Assembly (NCBI GenBank): GCA_039818985.1
Contig: JBCBSU010000001.1
Coordinates: forward strand, 460,367-524,366
Source: Pseudomonadota bacterium
GTDB taxonomy: Bacteria > Pseudomonadota > Alphaproteobacteria > Sphingomonadales > Sphingomonadaceae
Length of the DNA stretch: 64,000 nucleotides
Direction: 5' to 3'
The position numbers were made by a program, and so were the translations under genes. Each line of letters opens with the position of its first letter. Positions within the stretch are counted from its first letter, which is position 1. Shown here piece by piece: positions 32,544-40,331 of this stretch. The notes under the pieces are model-generated. The model was given only the letters and a program-made list of their open reading frames with translations. It ran no database searches and was not told the DNA's origin.

Positions 32544-33974
32544 ATGACAACACTCTATAAAAATCTGATCAATGGCGAGATGGTCTCCACCGACACCACG
32601 CTCGAAGTGCTCAACCCGGCCAATGAGGAAGTCATTGGTTTGGTGCCCAGCTGTGGTGCCGCAGAGCTCGACCAGGCTGTCGCCGCCGCGCGCGCGGCTT
32701 TCAAGAGCTGGTCGAAAACCCCGATTGAGGAGCGTCAGAAGGTGGTCCAGGGCATTTCCAAAACCATCAGCGACAATATGGATGAGCTGTTCCGCCTGCT
32801 CACCAGCGAGCAGGGCAAGCCGCATGCGCAGGCGCAACAGGAAATTGGCGGTGCCGCTGCCATGTCGGGCGCACAGGCGATGCTGACGCTGGAAGACGAG
32901 ATCAACGAGGATAATGACACCCGCCTGTCGCGCACCCGCCGCGTGCCCGTCGGCGTGGTTGGCGGCATCGTGCCGTGGAACTTCCCGGTGATGATGGCGG
33001 TGCAGAAAATCGCTCCGGCGCTGGTGGCAGGCTGCACCATCGTGCTCAAGCCGTCGCCGTTCACCCCACTGGCGACACTGCGTCTGGCGGAACTGATCAA
33101 GGATGTGGTGCCTGCCGGTGTGGTCAACATCATCACCGGCGAGGACAGCCTCGGCCCGCTGATCACCGAGCATCCCGATATCGACAAGATCACCTTCACC
33201 GGCTCCACCGCGACCGGCAAGAAGATCATGGAGGGCGCGTCGAAAGACCTGAAGCGTATCACGCTGGAACTGGGCGGCAATGACGCTTCGATCGTGCTGC
33301 CCGATGCCGATGTTGCCAAGGTCGCCGAACAGCTTTTCTGGTCGAGCTTCACCAATGCCGGACAGGTCTGTATCGCCGCCAAGCGCATCTATATCCATGA
33401 GGATATCTATGATGATCTCTCCGCCGCGATTGCCGAATATGCCAAGCATGTGAAGGTCGGCGATGGCAGCGAGCAGGGCACAGCGGTTGGCCCAATCCAG
33501 AACAAGAAACAATATGAGCGGGTGCTCGAGCTGATTCAGGACGCCAAGGACAATGGCTATAAATTCCTGGTTGGCGAGGAAGGTGCTGACCCGTCAGGCA
33601 CCGGCTATTATGTGCCGATCACTATTCTCGACAATCCGCCCGAAGACGCGCGCATCGTTGCCGAGGAGCAGTTCGGCCCGGTGATGCCGCTGATGAAATT
33701 CTCCACCGTCGATGAAGCCATTGAACGCGCCAATGCGAGCGAATATGGCCTGGCCGGTGCGGTCTGGACCTCGGATGCCGATAAAGGCGTCGAAGTCGCC
33801 GAACAGATGGAAACCGGCACTGTCTGGGTGAATGAATTTATGCACCTCTCACCCTTTGTGCCGTTTGGTGGCCACAAGCAATCGGGCTTTGGCGCCGAAT
33901 ATGGCAAGGAAGGCCTGCTGGAATTTACCTATCCGCAGGTAATAACGGTGAAGCGCGAAGCGGTTGGAGCCTGA
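32544..33974 (+). CDS. NAD-dependent aldehyde dehydrogenase
   Basis: A 476-residue aldehyde dehydrogenase. Signature parts are PWNFPVMMAV, FTGSTATGKKIM, catalytic Glu in LELGGNDASIV and nucleophile Cys in NAGQVCIAAKR; the C-terminal PFGGHKQSGFG is also present. It lies 21 bases after the P450 gene, preceded by AAGGAGAG, and closes the four-gene unit before a strong hairpin at 34012-34046. It probably oxidises the aldehyde made from the P450 product. Confidence 0.92.
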   Translation: MTTLYKNLINGEMVSTDTTLEVLNPANEEVIGLVPSCGAAELDQAVAAARAAFKSWSKTPIEERQKVVQGISKTISDNMDELFRLLTSEQGKPHAQAQQEIGGAAAMSGAQAMLTLEDEINEDNDTRLSRTRRVPVGVVGGIVPWNFPVMMAVQKIAPALVAGCTIVLKPSPFTPLATLRLAELIKDVVPAGVVNIITGEDSLGPLITEHPDIDKITFTGSTATGKKIMEGASKDLKRITLELGGNDASIVLPDADVAKVAEQLFWSSFTNAGQVCIAAKRIYIHEDIYDDLSAAIAEYAKHVKVGDGSEQGTAVGPIQNKKQYERVLELIQDAKDNGYKFLVGEEGADPSGTGYYVPITILDNPPEDARIVAEEQFGPVMPLMKFSTVDEAIERANASEYGLAGAVWTSDADKGVEVAEQMETGTVWVNEFMHLSPFVPFGGHKQSGFGAEYGKEGLLEFTYPQVITVKREAVGA

Positions 33975-34011
33975 CCGTCCAGGCTGCACGGCAAAACCGA
34001 TCCAACACGAA

Positions 34012-34046
34012 AGGTCACAGTGAGGTCTATGGCTTCACTGTGACCT
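34012..34046. terminator. Strong hairpin after the catabolic operon
   Basis: AGGTCACAGTGA pairs perfectly with TCACTGTGACCT over an 11-base loop, 38 bases after the aldehyde dehydrogenase stop. There is no T tract, so it may stabilise the 3' end rather than act as a classic terminator; a protein-binding palindrome is another possibility. Confidence 0.55.
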
Positions 34047-34088
34047 GATCTGCATGAGCTTTGGCTGGCTTTGCTGCCAGTCCGGGAA

Positions 34089-34343
34089 TTAGCTTGTCGG
34101 ACGGGTTATGGAATCCGCATTGGGTCCATATATGGAAAACGCAATATCATCGGTTGCGCTATTCAACTCGACAAGCTCGGGCCTTGACCAGACCTGCTGT
34201 TCATATGGCCCGGCGACAGTATGTCGTGGAGTCTTTTTGCTTTCGATAGGCTTCATCTTTGACAATCCCGATTTTCGATAAGCGATTTCAATAGCATAAA
34301 TCAGGGCTATCGCAAGGCCCGGCCATAATATGACGGTCAGCAT
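34089..34343 (-). CDS. Hypothetical small protein with one N-terminal membrane helix (doubtful)
   Basis: An 84-codon frame with a hydrophobic start (TVILWPGLAIALIYAIEIAY) and then a polar tail rich in Lys, Pro and Ser. The hydrophobic head followed by basic residues is protein-like, but the ribosome-binding site is weak and no family is recognised. It fills most of a 390-base gap between the aldehyde dehydrogenase and the HxlR gene, which otherwise holds only the hairpin at 34012-34046. Confidence 0.35.
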   Translation of the reverse strand: MLTVILWPGLAIALIYAIEIAYRKSGLSKMKPIESKKTPRHTVAGPYEQQVWSRPELVELNSATDDIAFSIYGPNADSITRPTS

Positions 34344-34361
34344 GCCCGTTGCGGCTCTTTC

Positions 34362-34748
34362 TTAGCTGTCTTCTGCAAGGATATCCTGTGGCAGGCTGTC
34401 GCTCCATGCGCGCAGCTGGGCGAGAAAGACCAGAGCCGTCTCGCCAAAGCTGGTCAGCGAATATTCCACCGACACAGGTGAGGTCTCCAGAACCTCGCGC
34501 CGGACCAGACCTTCCCTCTCCAGATGCCGCAGGCGCTCGGTGATCATCTTCTTGCTGGCGCCGCTCATCATGCGGGCAATATCATTGAAGCGCACCGGCC
34601 CGTCCCTGAGATGCCACAGGATAGAGCCAGTCCATTTGCCGCCGATAATCCGCATGCCCCGTTCGATGGAACAGGGTTGGTAGCAGGGGTTTTCTACCTG
34701 TCGGCGTCCTCTCTCATCCTCAACTATTCTGGCGCGCATGGAAGTCAC
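34362..34748 (-). CDS. HxlR family transcriptional regulator
   Basis: A 128-residue winged-helix protein of the HxlR type: NPCYQPCSIERGMRIIGGKWTGSILWHLRDGPVRFNDIARMM, then KKMITERLRHLEREGLVRREVLETSPVSVEYSLTSFGETA. The CxxxxC-like CYQPCSIERG near the front recalls redox-responsive members (QsrR/YodB type), which sense quinones or disulfides. It is divergent from the MdaB/GST operon 108 bases away and is its likely regulator. Confidence 0.9.
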   Translation of the reverse strand: MTSMRARIVEDERGRRQVENPCYQPCSIERGMRIIGGKWTGSILWHLRDGPVRFNDIARMMSGASKKMITERLRHLEREGLVRREVLETSPVSVEYSLTSFGETALVFLAQLRAWSDSLPQDILAEDS

Positions 34749-34856
34749 TCTTTATAGGTTACCAAAAGTATACTGGTTGCAAATCGTAATCTGCTTGCAG
34801 ACATTAGCGGCCAAAGTGATTCCGTCAAGAAACCCCAACAGCAAAGGCACAGCAGG

Positions 34857-35462
34857 ATGCGCAACATTTTCATTATCAATGGGCACCAGCCTTATCCCTT
34901 TTCAAAGGGCGCACTGAACGCAGCGATGATCGAAAGGGCACAGACATTCCTGTCCGCGCAAGGCCATGACATCCGCATCACCCATGTCGCAGAGACATAC
35001 GATGTCGAGCAGGAAATCGCCAACCACCAATGGGCCGATGCGGTGCTGATGCAGTTCCCGGTCAACTGGATGGGCGTTTCCTGGTCGTTCAAGAAATATA
35101 TGGATGACGTCTACTCGGCTGGCATGGATGGCCGGCTATGCGCCGGAGACGGTCGCACGACAGAAAGCCCCAAGGCCAATTATGGCACAGGCGGAACGCT
35201 GACCGGCACCCATTATATGATTTCTGCAACACTCAATGCGCCTGCAGAAGCGTTTGACGACCCGACGGAACCGTTTTTTGCAGGCATGTCGCTCGATGAT
35301 CTGCTGCGACCCGTGCATCTCAATGCGAAGTTTTTCGACATGACTCCACTGCCCACATTTGCCGCTTTCGATGTCATGAAAAATCCCGATATCGAAAATG
35401 ACTTCAAGCGCTTTGACGCGCATCTCGCTGACATTTTTGCAAGGGAGACGATCAATGGCTGA
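34857..35462 (+). CDS. NAD(P)H-dependent quinone oxidoreductase, MdaB-like
   Basis: A 201-residue flavodoxin-fold protein ([46 protein letters not shown]), characteristic of MdaB and related FAD/FMN quinone reductases. The [20 protein letters not shown] loop is also typical. It likely performs two-electron reduction of quinones. It overlaps the following GST gene by eight bases and is divergent from an HxlR regulator, a common arrangement for electrophile detoxification. Confidence 0.9.
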   Translation: MRNIFIINGHQPYPFSKGALNAAMIERAQTFLSAQGHDIRITHVAETYDVEQEIANHQWADAVLMQFPVNWMGVSWSFKKYMDDVYSAGMDGRLCAGDGRTTESPKANYGTGGTLTGTHYMISATLNAPAEAFDDPTEPFFAGMSLDDLLRPVHLNAKFFDMTPLPTFAAFDVMKNPDIENDFKRFDAHLADIFARETING

Positions 35463-36174
35463 GGCTGATATCCATCTTTATACCGCCGCCACGATGAACG
35501 GGTACAAGCCGGTCATTTTCCTGGAAGAAGCCGAAATTCCCTATGACCTGACTTTTATCGACTTTGCCAAAAAGGAGCAAAAGGCCGCAGACTATATGCA
35601 GCTCAATCCCAATGGCCGGATTCCGACCATTGTTGATCGTTCCAATGGTGATTTTGCGGTTTTCGAAAGCGGAGCAATCCTCTGGTATCTGGCCGAGAAA
35701 TACGGCAGATTCCTGCCGGAAGACGCCAATGCGAAATCGGAAGTGCTGCAATGGCTGATGTTCCAGATGGGCGGCATCGGCCCGATGATGGGCCAGGCGA
35801 TGTATTTTCAGCGTATCGCCGCGCCCAATGGGCATGAGGAGCCATTTTCTATCAAGCGCTATGTCGATGAGACCCGGCGTCTGCTGGAAGTGCTCGACAC
35901 CCGTCTTGCAGGGCGCGAATGGCTGGCTGCTGATCAGTACAGCATCGCCGACATGGCAACCTACCCCTGGGCACGTGCCTATGTCTGGGCAAAGGTCTCG
36001 GTTGATGGTCTCGATAATCTGAAAGGCTGGTTTGACCGCATTGACGCGCGGCCTATGGTGCAAAGGGCACTGACCATCCCCAAAGCGCAACCGGTCTTTT
36101 GGGGGCAGGCTGATGACAGCGAATTCCTCAAGGAAAATGCCGCGCGTTTCGCCTCTGATGTAAAGCGGGACTGA
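35455..36174 (+). CDS. Glutathione S-transferase family protein
   Basis: A 239-residue GST of the YghU/Ure2p-like or nu-type group. The N-domain reads [27 protein letters not shown] and [35 protein letters not shown]; the C-domain has [23 protein letters not shown]. The start at 35455 follows AAGGGAGACG and overlaps the end of the mdaB-like gene. It should help conjugate or reduce electrophiles with the upstream quinone reductase. Confidence 0.9.
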   Translation: MAEADIHLYTAATMNGYKPVIFLEEAEIPYDLTFIDFAKKEQKAADYMQLNPNGRIPTIVDRSNGDFAVFESGAILWYLAEKYGRFLPEDANAKSEVLQWLMFQMGGIGPMMGQAMYFQRIAAPNGHEEPFSIKRYVDETRRLLEVLDTRLAGREWLAADQYSIADMATYPWARAYVWAKVSVDGLDNLKGWFDRIDARPMVQRALTIPKAQPVFWGQADDSEFLKENAARFASDVKRD

Positions 36175-36289
36175 TCGACAATCATCGAAAAGCTGACAGC
36201 CCGAGCACTATAGCCTCCCTTGCATGGCTGTCATTTTGTCACAGAATCTGCAGGGCAACATTTTTCAAAGATAAAATATAAAAAATCCG

Positions 36290-36306
36290 GTCCTAAATAA
36301 TAGGAC
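36290..36306. repeat. Small inverted repeat GTCCTA-N5-TAGGAC
   Basis: A 6-base perfect inverted repeat in the AT-rich, otherwise empty 240-base stretch (36175-36415) before the MACPF/lectin gene. It could be an operator for that gene; nothing else is recognised in the stretch. Confidence 0.4.
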
Positions 36307-36403
36307 TGATTAATTCACGATTATCAATACTCATAGACACTGAATAACCCAAATATGATATATGTCTGAGTTCTATAACGACTCACAAAACATATTGTCA
36401 TAT

Positions 36404-36408
36404 AGGAG
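36404..36408 (+). promoter_or_regulatory. Ribosome-binding site deciding the start at 36416
   Basis: AGGAG seven bases before the ATG at 36416. The longer frame from 36362 has no comparable site, so the shorter protein is preferred. Confidence 0.6.
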
Positions 36409-36415
36409 TAATAAT

Positions 36416-37945
36416 ATGGAAAAAGATGCAGTGTCAGATACGGCTCAACCGCTTGCTGCGGGTCCCGTCGCATCATTATTTGATGGATATGACAAAATTG
36501 GTGGTAGCCTCCGGTCTTCGGCGACATCGGGAGAAACCAAAACCGGGGGCGCTTCTTCAAAAGTGAATGTTTCGGTTACTGAAGGCGTTGTCGAGCTTAG
36601 TCAGGCGCTGCAAATCGATCAGTCACTGTCAGTGGACTATGCAGGCATCGCCAAGGTCGACCAGAAGATGCAATTTGTGCGCAAGCAGAAGGCAACCAGC
36701 ACCAGCATCAATATTGTGGTATATGCCCGACACGAAAATGCCTCGCGTTCGGCACGCAACCCGAAAATGACGGTCGATACCCAGGATATGAAGGTGGCGG
36801 ACTTTGTCGATGCCTATGGCGATTCCTATATCGAGTCCGTCGACGAAGGCGGTGAATATTATGCTGTCTATACCTTCTTTACCGAAACCAAGAGCGAGCA
36901 GACCGCACTGAAAGCGTCACTCAAGGCCAGCGGGATATATTCCGGTGTCAGCGCGTCGGGCTCGCTGGAAATCGCGATAGACAATTTCGTCAAGACGACA
37001 AACACCGCATGGACATTCGATCAGGAGATTTCTGGCATCCAGAATCCTGTCCTGCCGACGCGCGATACCATGGTCGATTTTGCGATCAAATTTCCTTCGA
37101 TCCCGCTTGATGCACCCGTAGTGATCGGCATGACGACTACGGGATATGAACATGTCCCCGACCTCGACCCCGAGTTCAAAGAGAAATTTGCAATAATCAT
37201 CAAAAATCGCCGCTATTTTGTCGGCAGCCGGATCGATGGTGGCCTTACCGAGCCTCTGGTCAAAATTGCCTCGCTGCAGAATTCGGTCGCGGTGCTCGAA
37301 GAAATCTACGGCACTTATGGCTATGATGGCGACACCGGATTGAGAGAATTTCGCGATCTTCTGGAAGAAAACCGCAAAGCTATCAGTGCCCAGTTCGTTG
37401 CGTATGAGGACGATCCGGTACAGGATTTCACACCGCCCGATCTGCCTTCACTCGACAAGGGCACACCAGTGCTCACCTTCGATAAGGGGACGTCCGCTCT
37501 CTGGGGCGGCGGCGGTGGCGGACCGTTTGATTTCCCGCCGATCCAGGAGAGCCTGCGCAATCGCCAGACACTGAGGGTGATACGCCTCCGTTCGGGCAGC
37601 GAGATCGATGCCATCACGCTCGGCTATCGCGACATGCATGGCGATCTGGCGGCCCAGAAACATGGCGGCGGCGGCGGCAGCGACCAGAATGCCCTGAGCT
37701 TCGATCCAGGAGAATTTGTTACCCAGGTTGATGTGCGCAGCGGTCGTCGTATCGACAATCTCAAGATCACCACCAATCGCGGCGCATCGACCCAAGGCGG
37801 CGGCGGTGGTGGAGGCCCGCATACATGGTCGGTTCCTGATGGTGCGGTTGTCCTCGGCTTTCAGGGACGCAGCGGTGCGAGGCTGGATGCAATCCAGGTG
37901 GTTTATGCTGCACTGAAGCCAGCTGAGTTCAGGCCCAATAGCTGA
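36416..37945 (+). CDS. MACPF-like protein with C-terminal jacalin/griffithsin-type lectin domain
   Basis: A 509-residue protein with no signal peptide. Residues 134-146 read YGDSY-x6-GG, the perforin/MACPF signature [YF]G[TS]H[FY]-x6-GG with TH replaced by DS; the surrounding 50-330 region is beta-rich with Ser/Thr/Lys-rich amphipathic stretches. Residues 360-500 form three repeats: each has a poly-Gly loop (365-369, 417-421, 461-467) and an RSGxx[IL]D core (392-398, 441-447, 485-491). GxxxD after a Gly loop is the sugar-binding design of jacalin-related beta-prism lectins; three sites recall griffithsin. A lectin-guided pore-former is the best reading. It is solitary, with AT-rich upstream DNA and its own terminator, suggesting transfer. 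Confidence 0.75.
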   Translation: MEKDAVSDTAQPLAAGPVASLFDGYDKIGGSLRSSATSGETKTGGASSKVNVSVTEGVVELSQALQIDQSLSVDYAGIAKVDQKMQFVRKQKATSTSINIVVYARHENASRSARNPKMTVDTQDMKVADFVDAYGDSYIESVDEGGEYYAVYTFFTETKSEQTALKASLKASGIYSGVSASGSLEIAIDNFVKTTNTAWTFDQEISGIQNPVLPTRDTMVDFAIKFPSIPLDAPVVIGMTTTGYEHVPDLDPEFKEKFAIIIKNRRYFVGSRIDGGLTEPLVKIASLQNSVAVLEEIYGTYGYDGDTGLREFRDLLEENRKAISAQFVAYEDDPVQDFTPPDLPSLDKGTPVLTFDKGTSALWGGGGGGPFDFPPIQESLRNRQTLRVIRLRSGSEIDAITLGYRDMHGDLAAQKHGGGGGSDQNALSFDPGEFVTQVDVRSGRRIDNLKITTNRGASTQGGGGGGGPHTWSVPDGAVVLGFQGRSGARLDAIQVVYAALKPAEFRPNS

Positions 37946-37970
37946 TTGCCTCACCGTAACGTCGAGCAAG

Positions 37971-37997
37971 AAAAGGGAGGCGCTGTGCCTCCCTTTT
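37971..37997 (+). terminator. Rho-independent terminator after the MACPF/lectin gene
   Basis: AAAAGGGAGGC opposes GCCTCCCTTTT across a five-base loop and is followed by further T residues, 25 bases past the stop codon. Confidence 0.9.
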
Positions 37998-38118
37998 TCC
38001 GTCTCGCAACCATCTTCTGTATCTGAGCGCGAAAATGCGCTGGTCGGCCACACCATCCACCCTCCCTGCTATCGAGGAAGGACTTTGGCGTTTATCGTTG
38101 ACCCCTCCTTATCCGCAG

Positions 38119-38136
38119 TTTAATCGTTCGATTAAA
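38119..38136. promoter_or_regulatory. Candidate operator TTTAATC-N4-GATTAAA, copy 2
   Basis: The same perfect 7-base inverted repeat as at 29070-29087, here with centre GTTC and ending 26 bases before the thiolase ATG. At this distance a bound dimer would block RNA polymerase or translation start, suiting a repressor. Confidence 0.68.
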
Positions 38137-38162
38137 TCCACGATCATATGAGGAGAGTCTTG

Positions 38163-39335
38163 ATGGCAGAAGCCTATATTGTCGATGCCGTGCGCACCGC
38201 TGGCGGGCGACGCGGAGGCCGGCTGGCCGGGGTACATCCGGTGGATCTGGGCGCAGCAGTGTTCGATGCAATTGGCGAGCGCAACGACTTTGATACCAAG
38301 GCGATCGATGATGTGATCACCGGCTGTGTCATGCAGGGCGGGCAGCAAACCATGGATGTGGGCCGCAATGCGGTGCTGGCTTCCAATCTGCCCGATTCGA
38401 TCCCCGCCGTGACGATTGACCGGCAATGCGGTTCGTCGCAGCAATCGATCCAGTTTGCCGCACAGGCGGTGATGTCCGGCACGCAGGATGTGGTGCTGGC
38501 CAGTGGCATTGAGAGCATGACCCGCGTGCCCATGGGCTCGACTGCGGCGCTGTTTATGAAAGAGGGCCTGGGCAATTATAAGTCGGAGCGGCTGGAAGAG
38601 GCTTATCCCGGCGTGATGTTCAGCCAGTTCGATGGCGCGGAAATGATCGCTGCAAAATATGGCCAGACCAAAGATGATCTCGATGCCTATTCGCTCGAAA
38701 GCCATAAGCGTGCGGCGAAAGCAGCCGAAAGCGGCGCATTCGACAATGAGATTGTCCCGGTCAAGGTCGAAACTCCTGAAGGTGAGGAGATGCACAGGGT
38801 TGATGAAGGCATCCGCTTTGATGCCTCGCTCGAAGGCATATCCGGGGTCAAGACGATCAAGGAAGATGGCTATATTTCGGCGGCCAATGCCAGCCAGATT
38901 TGTGATGGTGCTTCGGCGGTGCTGGTGGTGAGTGAGCAGGCGCTGAAAGATCATGGCCTGACACCGCGTGCGCGCATCCATAACCTCGCTGTGACCGGCG
39001 GCGATCCGGTAATCATGCTTGAAGAACCGCTTTTCGCGACGGACCGCGCGCTGGAGCGGGCGGGGATGAATATCGACGATATTGATCTGTATGAAGTCAA
39101 TGAGGCCTTTGCCCCGGTGCCACTGGCATGGATGAAGCATACCGGTGGTCAGCATGATAAGCTCAACGTCAATGGTGGCGCGATTGCGCTTGGCCACCCG
39201 CTCGGTGCTTCGGGCACCAAGCTGATGGCGACCCTGCTCAACGCACTGGAGGCACGTGGCGGTAAATATGGCCTGCAAACCATGTGTGAAGGTGGCGGTC
39301 AGGCCAATGTCACGATTATCGAGCGGCTGGGATAA
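38163..39335 (+). CDS. Acetyl-CoA C-acyltransferase (thiolase)
   Basis: A 390-residue thiolase. The acyl-accepting Cys is in DRQCGSSQQSIQFAAQAV; His and the second Cys are in NVNGGAIALGHPLGASG and MCEGGGQANVTIIER. The start MAEAYIVDAVRT fits the family and follows GAGGAG. It catalyses thiolytic cleavage of 3-oxoacyl-CoA at the end of beta-oxidation or in side-chain degradation. It heads a group with an SDR, crotonase and TetR regulator, and carries the shared palindrome upstream. Confidence 0.93.
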   Translation: MAEAYIVDAVRTAGGRRGGRLAGVHPVDLGAAVFDAIGERNDFDTKAIDDVITGCVMQGGQQTMDVGRNAVLASNLPDSIPAVTIDRQCGSSQQSIQFAAQAVMSGTQDVVLASGIESMTRVPMGSTAALFMKEGLGNYKSERLEEAYPGVMFSQFDGAEMIAAKYGQTKDDLDAYSLESHKRAAKAAESGAFDNEIVPVKVETPEGEEMHRVDEGIRFDASLEGISGVKTIKEDGYISAANASQICDGASAVLVVSEQALKDHGLTPRARIHNLAVTGGDPVIMLEEPLFATDRALERAGMNIDDIDLYEVNEAFAPVPLAWMKHTGGQHDKLNVNGGAIALGHPLGASGTKLMATLLNALEARGGKYGLQTMCEGGGQANVTIIERLG

Positions 39336-39347
39336 GCCTCCGAAAGC

Positions 39348-39420
39348 GTTCGGGCTGAGCGTGTCGAAGCCCTGCTTTTCTTTTCAAAATAAATACAGCC
39401 CTTCGACAAGCTCAGGGCGA
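39348..39420. repeat. CTTCGACAAGCTCAGG inverted repeat element
   Basis: A left arm CGTTCGGGCTGAGCGTGTCGA faces a right arm GCCCTTCGACAAGCTCAGGG across about 24 AT-rich bases. The right arm is identical to the element at 4228-4248 in reverse orientation. It lies between the thiolase and SDR genes. Confidence 0.75.
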
Positions 39421-39428
39421 AGGGAGTA

Positions 39429-40217
39429 ATGAATATGGAACTCAATAATAGCATTTCAGCCGTCATCACCGGCGGCGCATCTGGCCTTGGCGCAGCCACC
39501 GCAAAACGCCTCGCCGAAAAAGGCGTTAAGGTCGCACTGTTCGATCTCAACGAAGAAAAGGGCGAGGCACTGGCGGCTGAGCTCGGTGGAACATTCTGCA
39601 AGGTTAATGTCACTGAAGAAGACAGTGTCGACGCCGGTTTTGAAAAGGCCCGCGCCGCCAATGGCCAGGAGCGTATCCTTGTGAATTGTGCGGGTATCGG
39701 CAATGCGATCAAGACCGCCAGCCGCTCCAAGGAAGATGGTTCGATCAAGCATTTCCCGCTTGATGCATTCAACTTCGTAATCCAGGTCAATCTGGTCGGG
39801 ACCTTCCGCTGCATTGCCAAATCGGCAGCGGGCATGCTGACGCTCGATCCGCTCGAAGGCGGCGATCGTGGCGCAATGGTCAACACCGCATCGGTCGCGG
39901 CTGAAGATGGCCAGATTGGTCAGGCGGCTTATTCCGCATCCAAGGGTGGCGTGGTTGGCATGACCTTGCCGATTGCGCGCGATCTGGCGCGAGAGGGCAT
40001 CCGCGTCAACACTATCTTGCCGGGTATTTTTGATACACCGCTGCTCGCCGGTGCGCCGCAAAATGTCCGCGATGCACTTGGCGCGATGGTGCCGCATCCG
40101 CCGCGTCTGGGCATTCCCGATGAATATGCCAGGCTGGCACTGTGCATGATCGAGACCGGCTATTTCAATGGCGAGGATGTCCGGCTCGACGGTGCTATCC
40201 GCATGGCACCGCGGTGA
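39429..40217 (+). CDS. SDR family oxidoreductase, 3-hydroxyacyl-CoA dehydrogenase type II-like
   Basis: A 262-residue SDR. TGGASGLG, Asp in LFDLNEEKG (NAD preference), NCAGIG, TASVAAEDGQIGQAAYSASKGG (catalytic Ser and YxxxK) and NTILPGIFDTPLL all match the HSD17B10-like 3-hydroxyacyl-CoA dehydrogenases. In context with a thiolase and a crotonase it should oxidise 3-hydroxyacyl-CoA with NAD. The start is either ATG 39429 or 39435; GAAGGGAG precedes both. Confidence 0.9.
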   Translation: MNMELNNSISAVITGGASGLGAATAKRLAEKGVKVALFDLNEEKGEALAAELGGTFCKVNVTEEDSVDAGFEKARAANGQERILVNCAGIGNAIKTASRSKEDGSIKHFPLDAFNFVIQVNLVGTFRCIAKSAAGMLTLDPLEGGDRGAMVNTASVAAEDGQIGQAAYSASKGGVVGMTLPIARDLAREGIRVNTILPGIFDTPLLAGAPQNVRDALGAMVPHPPRLGIPDEYARLALCMIETGYFNGEDVRLDGAIRMAPR

Positions 40218-40230
40218 TCTTGTTTTTGTA

Positions 40231-40322
40231 CGTCATTGCGAGGAACGCAGTGACGAAGCAATCCAGGGTAAGATCATAATCGCTCTGGATTGCCGCGCTC
40301 CCTTTGGTCGCTCGCAATGACG
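40231..40322. repeat. GTCATTGCGAGG palindromic repeat, copy 3
   Basis: CGTCATTGCGAGGAACGCAG and GGTCGCTCGCAATGACG flank GCAATCCAGGG and CGCTCTGGATTGC arms. It fills nearly all of the gap between the SDR and crotonase genes. Any hairpin formed in the mRNA would separate the two reading frames. Confidence 0.85.
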
Positions 40323-40331
40323 GAGTAATAA

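Noticed and set aside
32496-33512. 338-codon open frame on the minus strand
   Set aside because: Antisense to the aldehyde dehydrogenase gene with intact active-site residues.
37511-37818. Three GGCGGCGGC tracts considered as a DNA repeat or phase-variable tract
   Set aside because: They encode the Gly loops of the lectin repeats, differ in length and codon choice, and each fits the protein's threefold design.
38109-39278. 389-codon open frame on the minus strand
   Set aside because: It is antisense to the thiolase gene, whose catalytic motifs are complete. High GC makes long antisense frames common; the translated product shows no domain.
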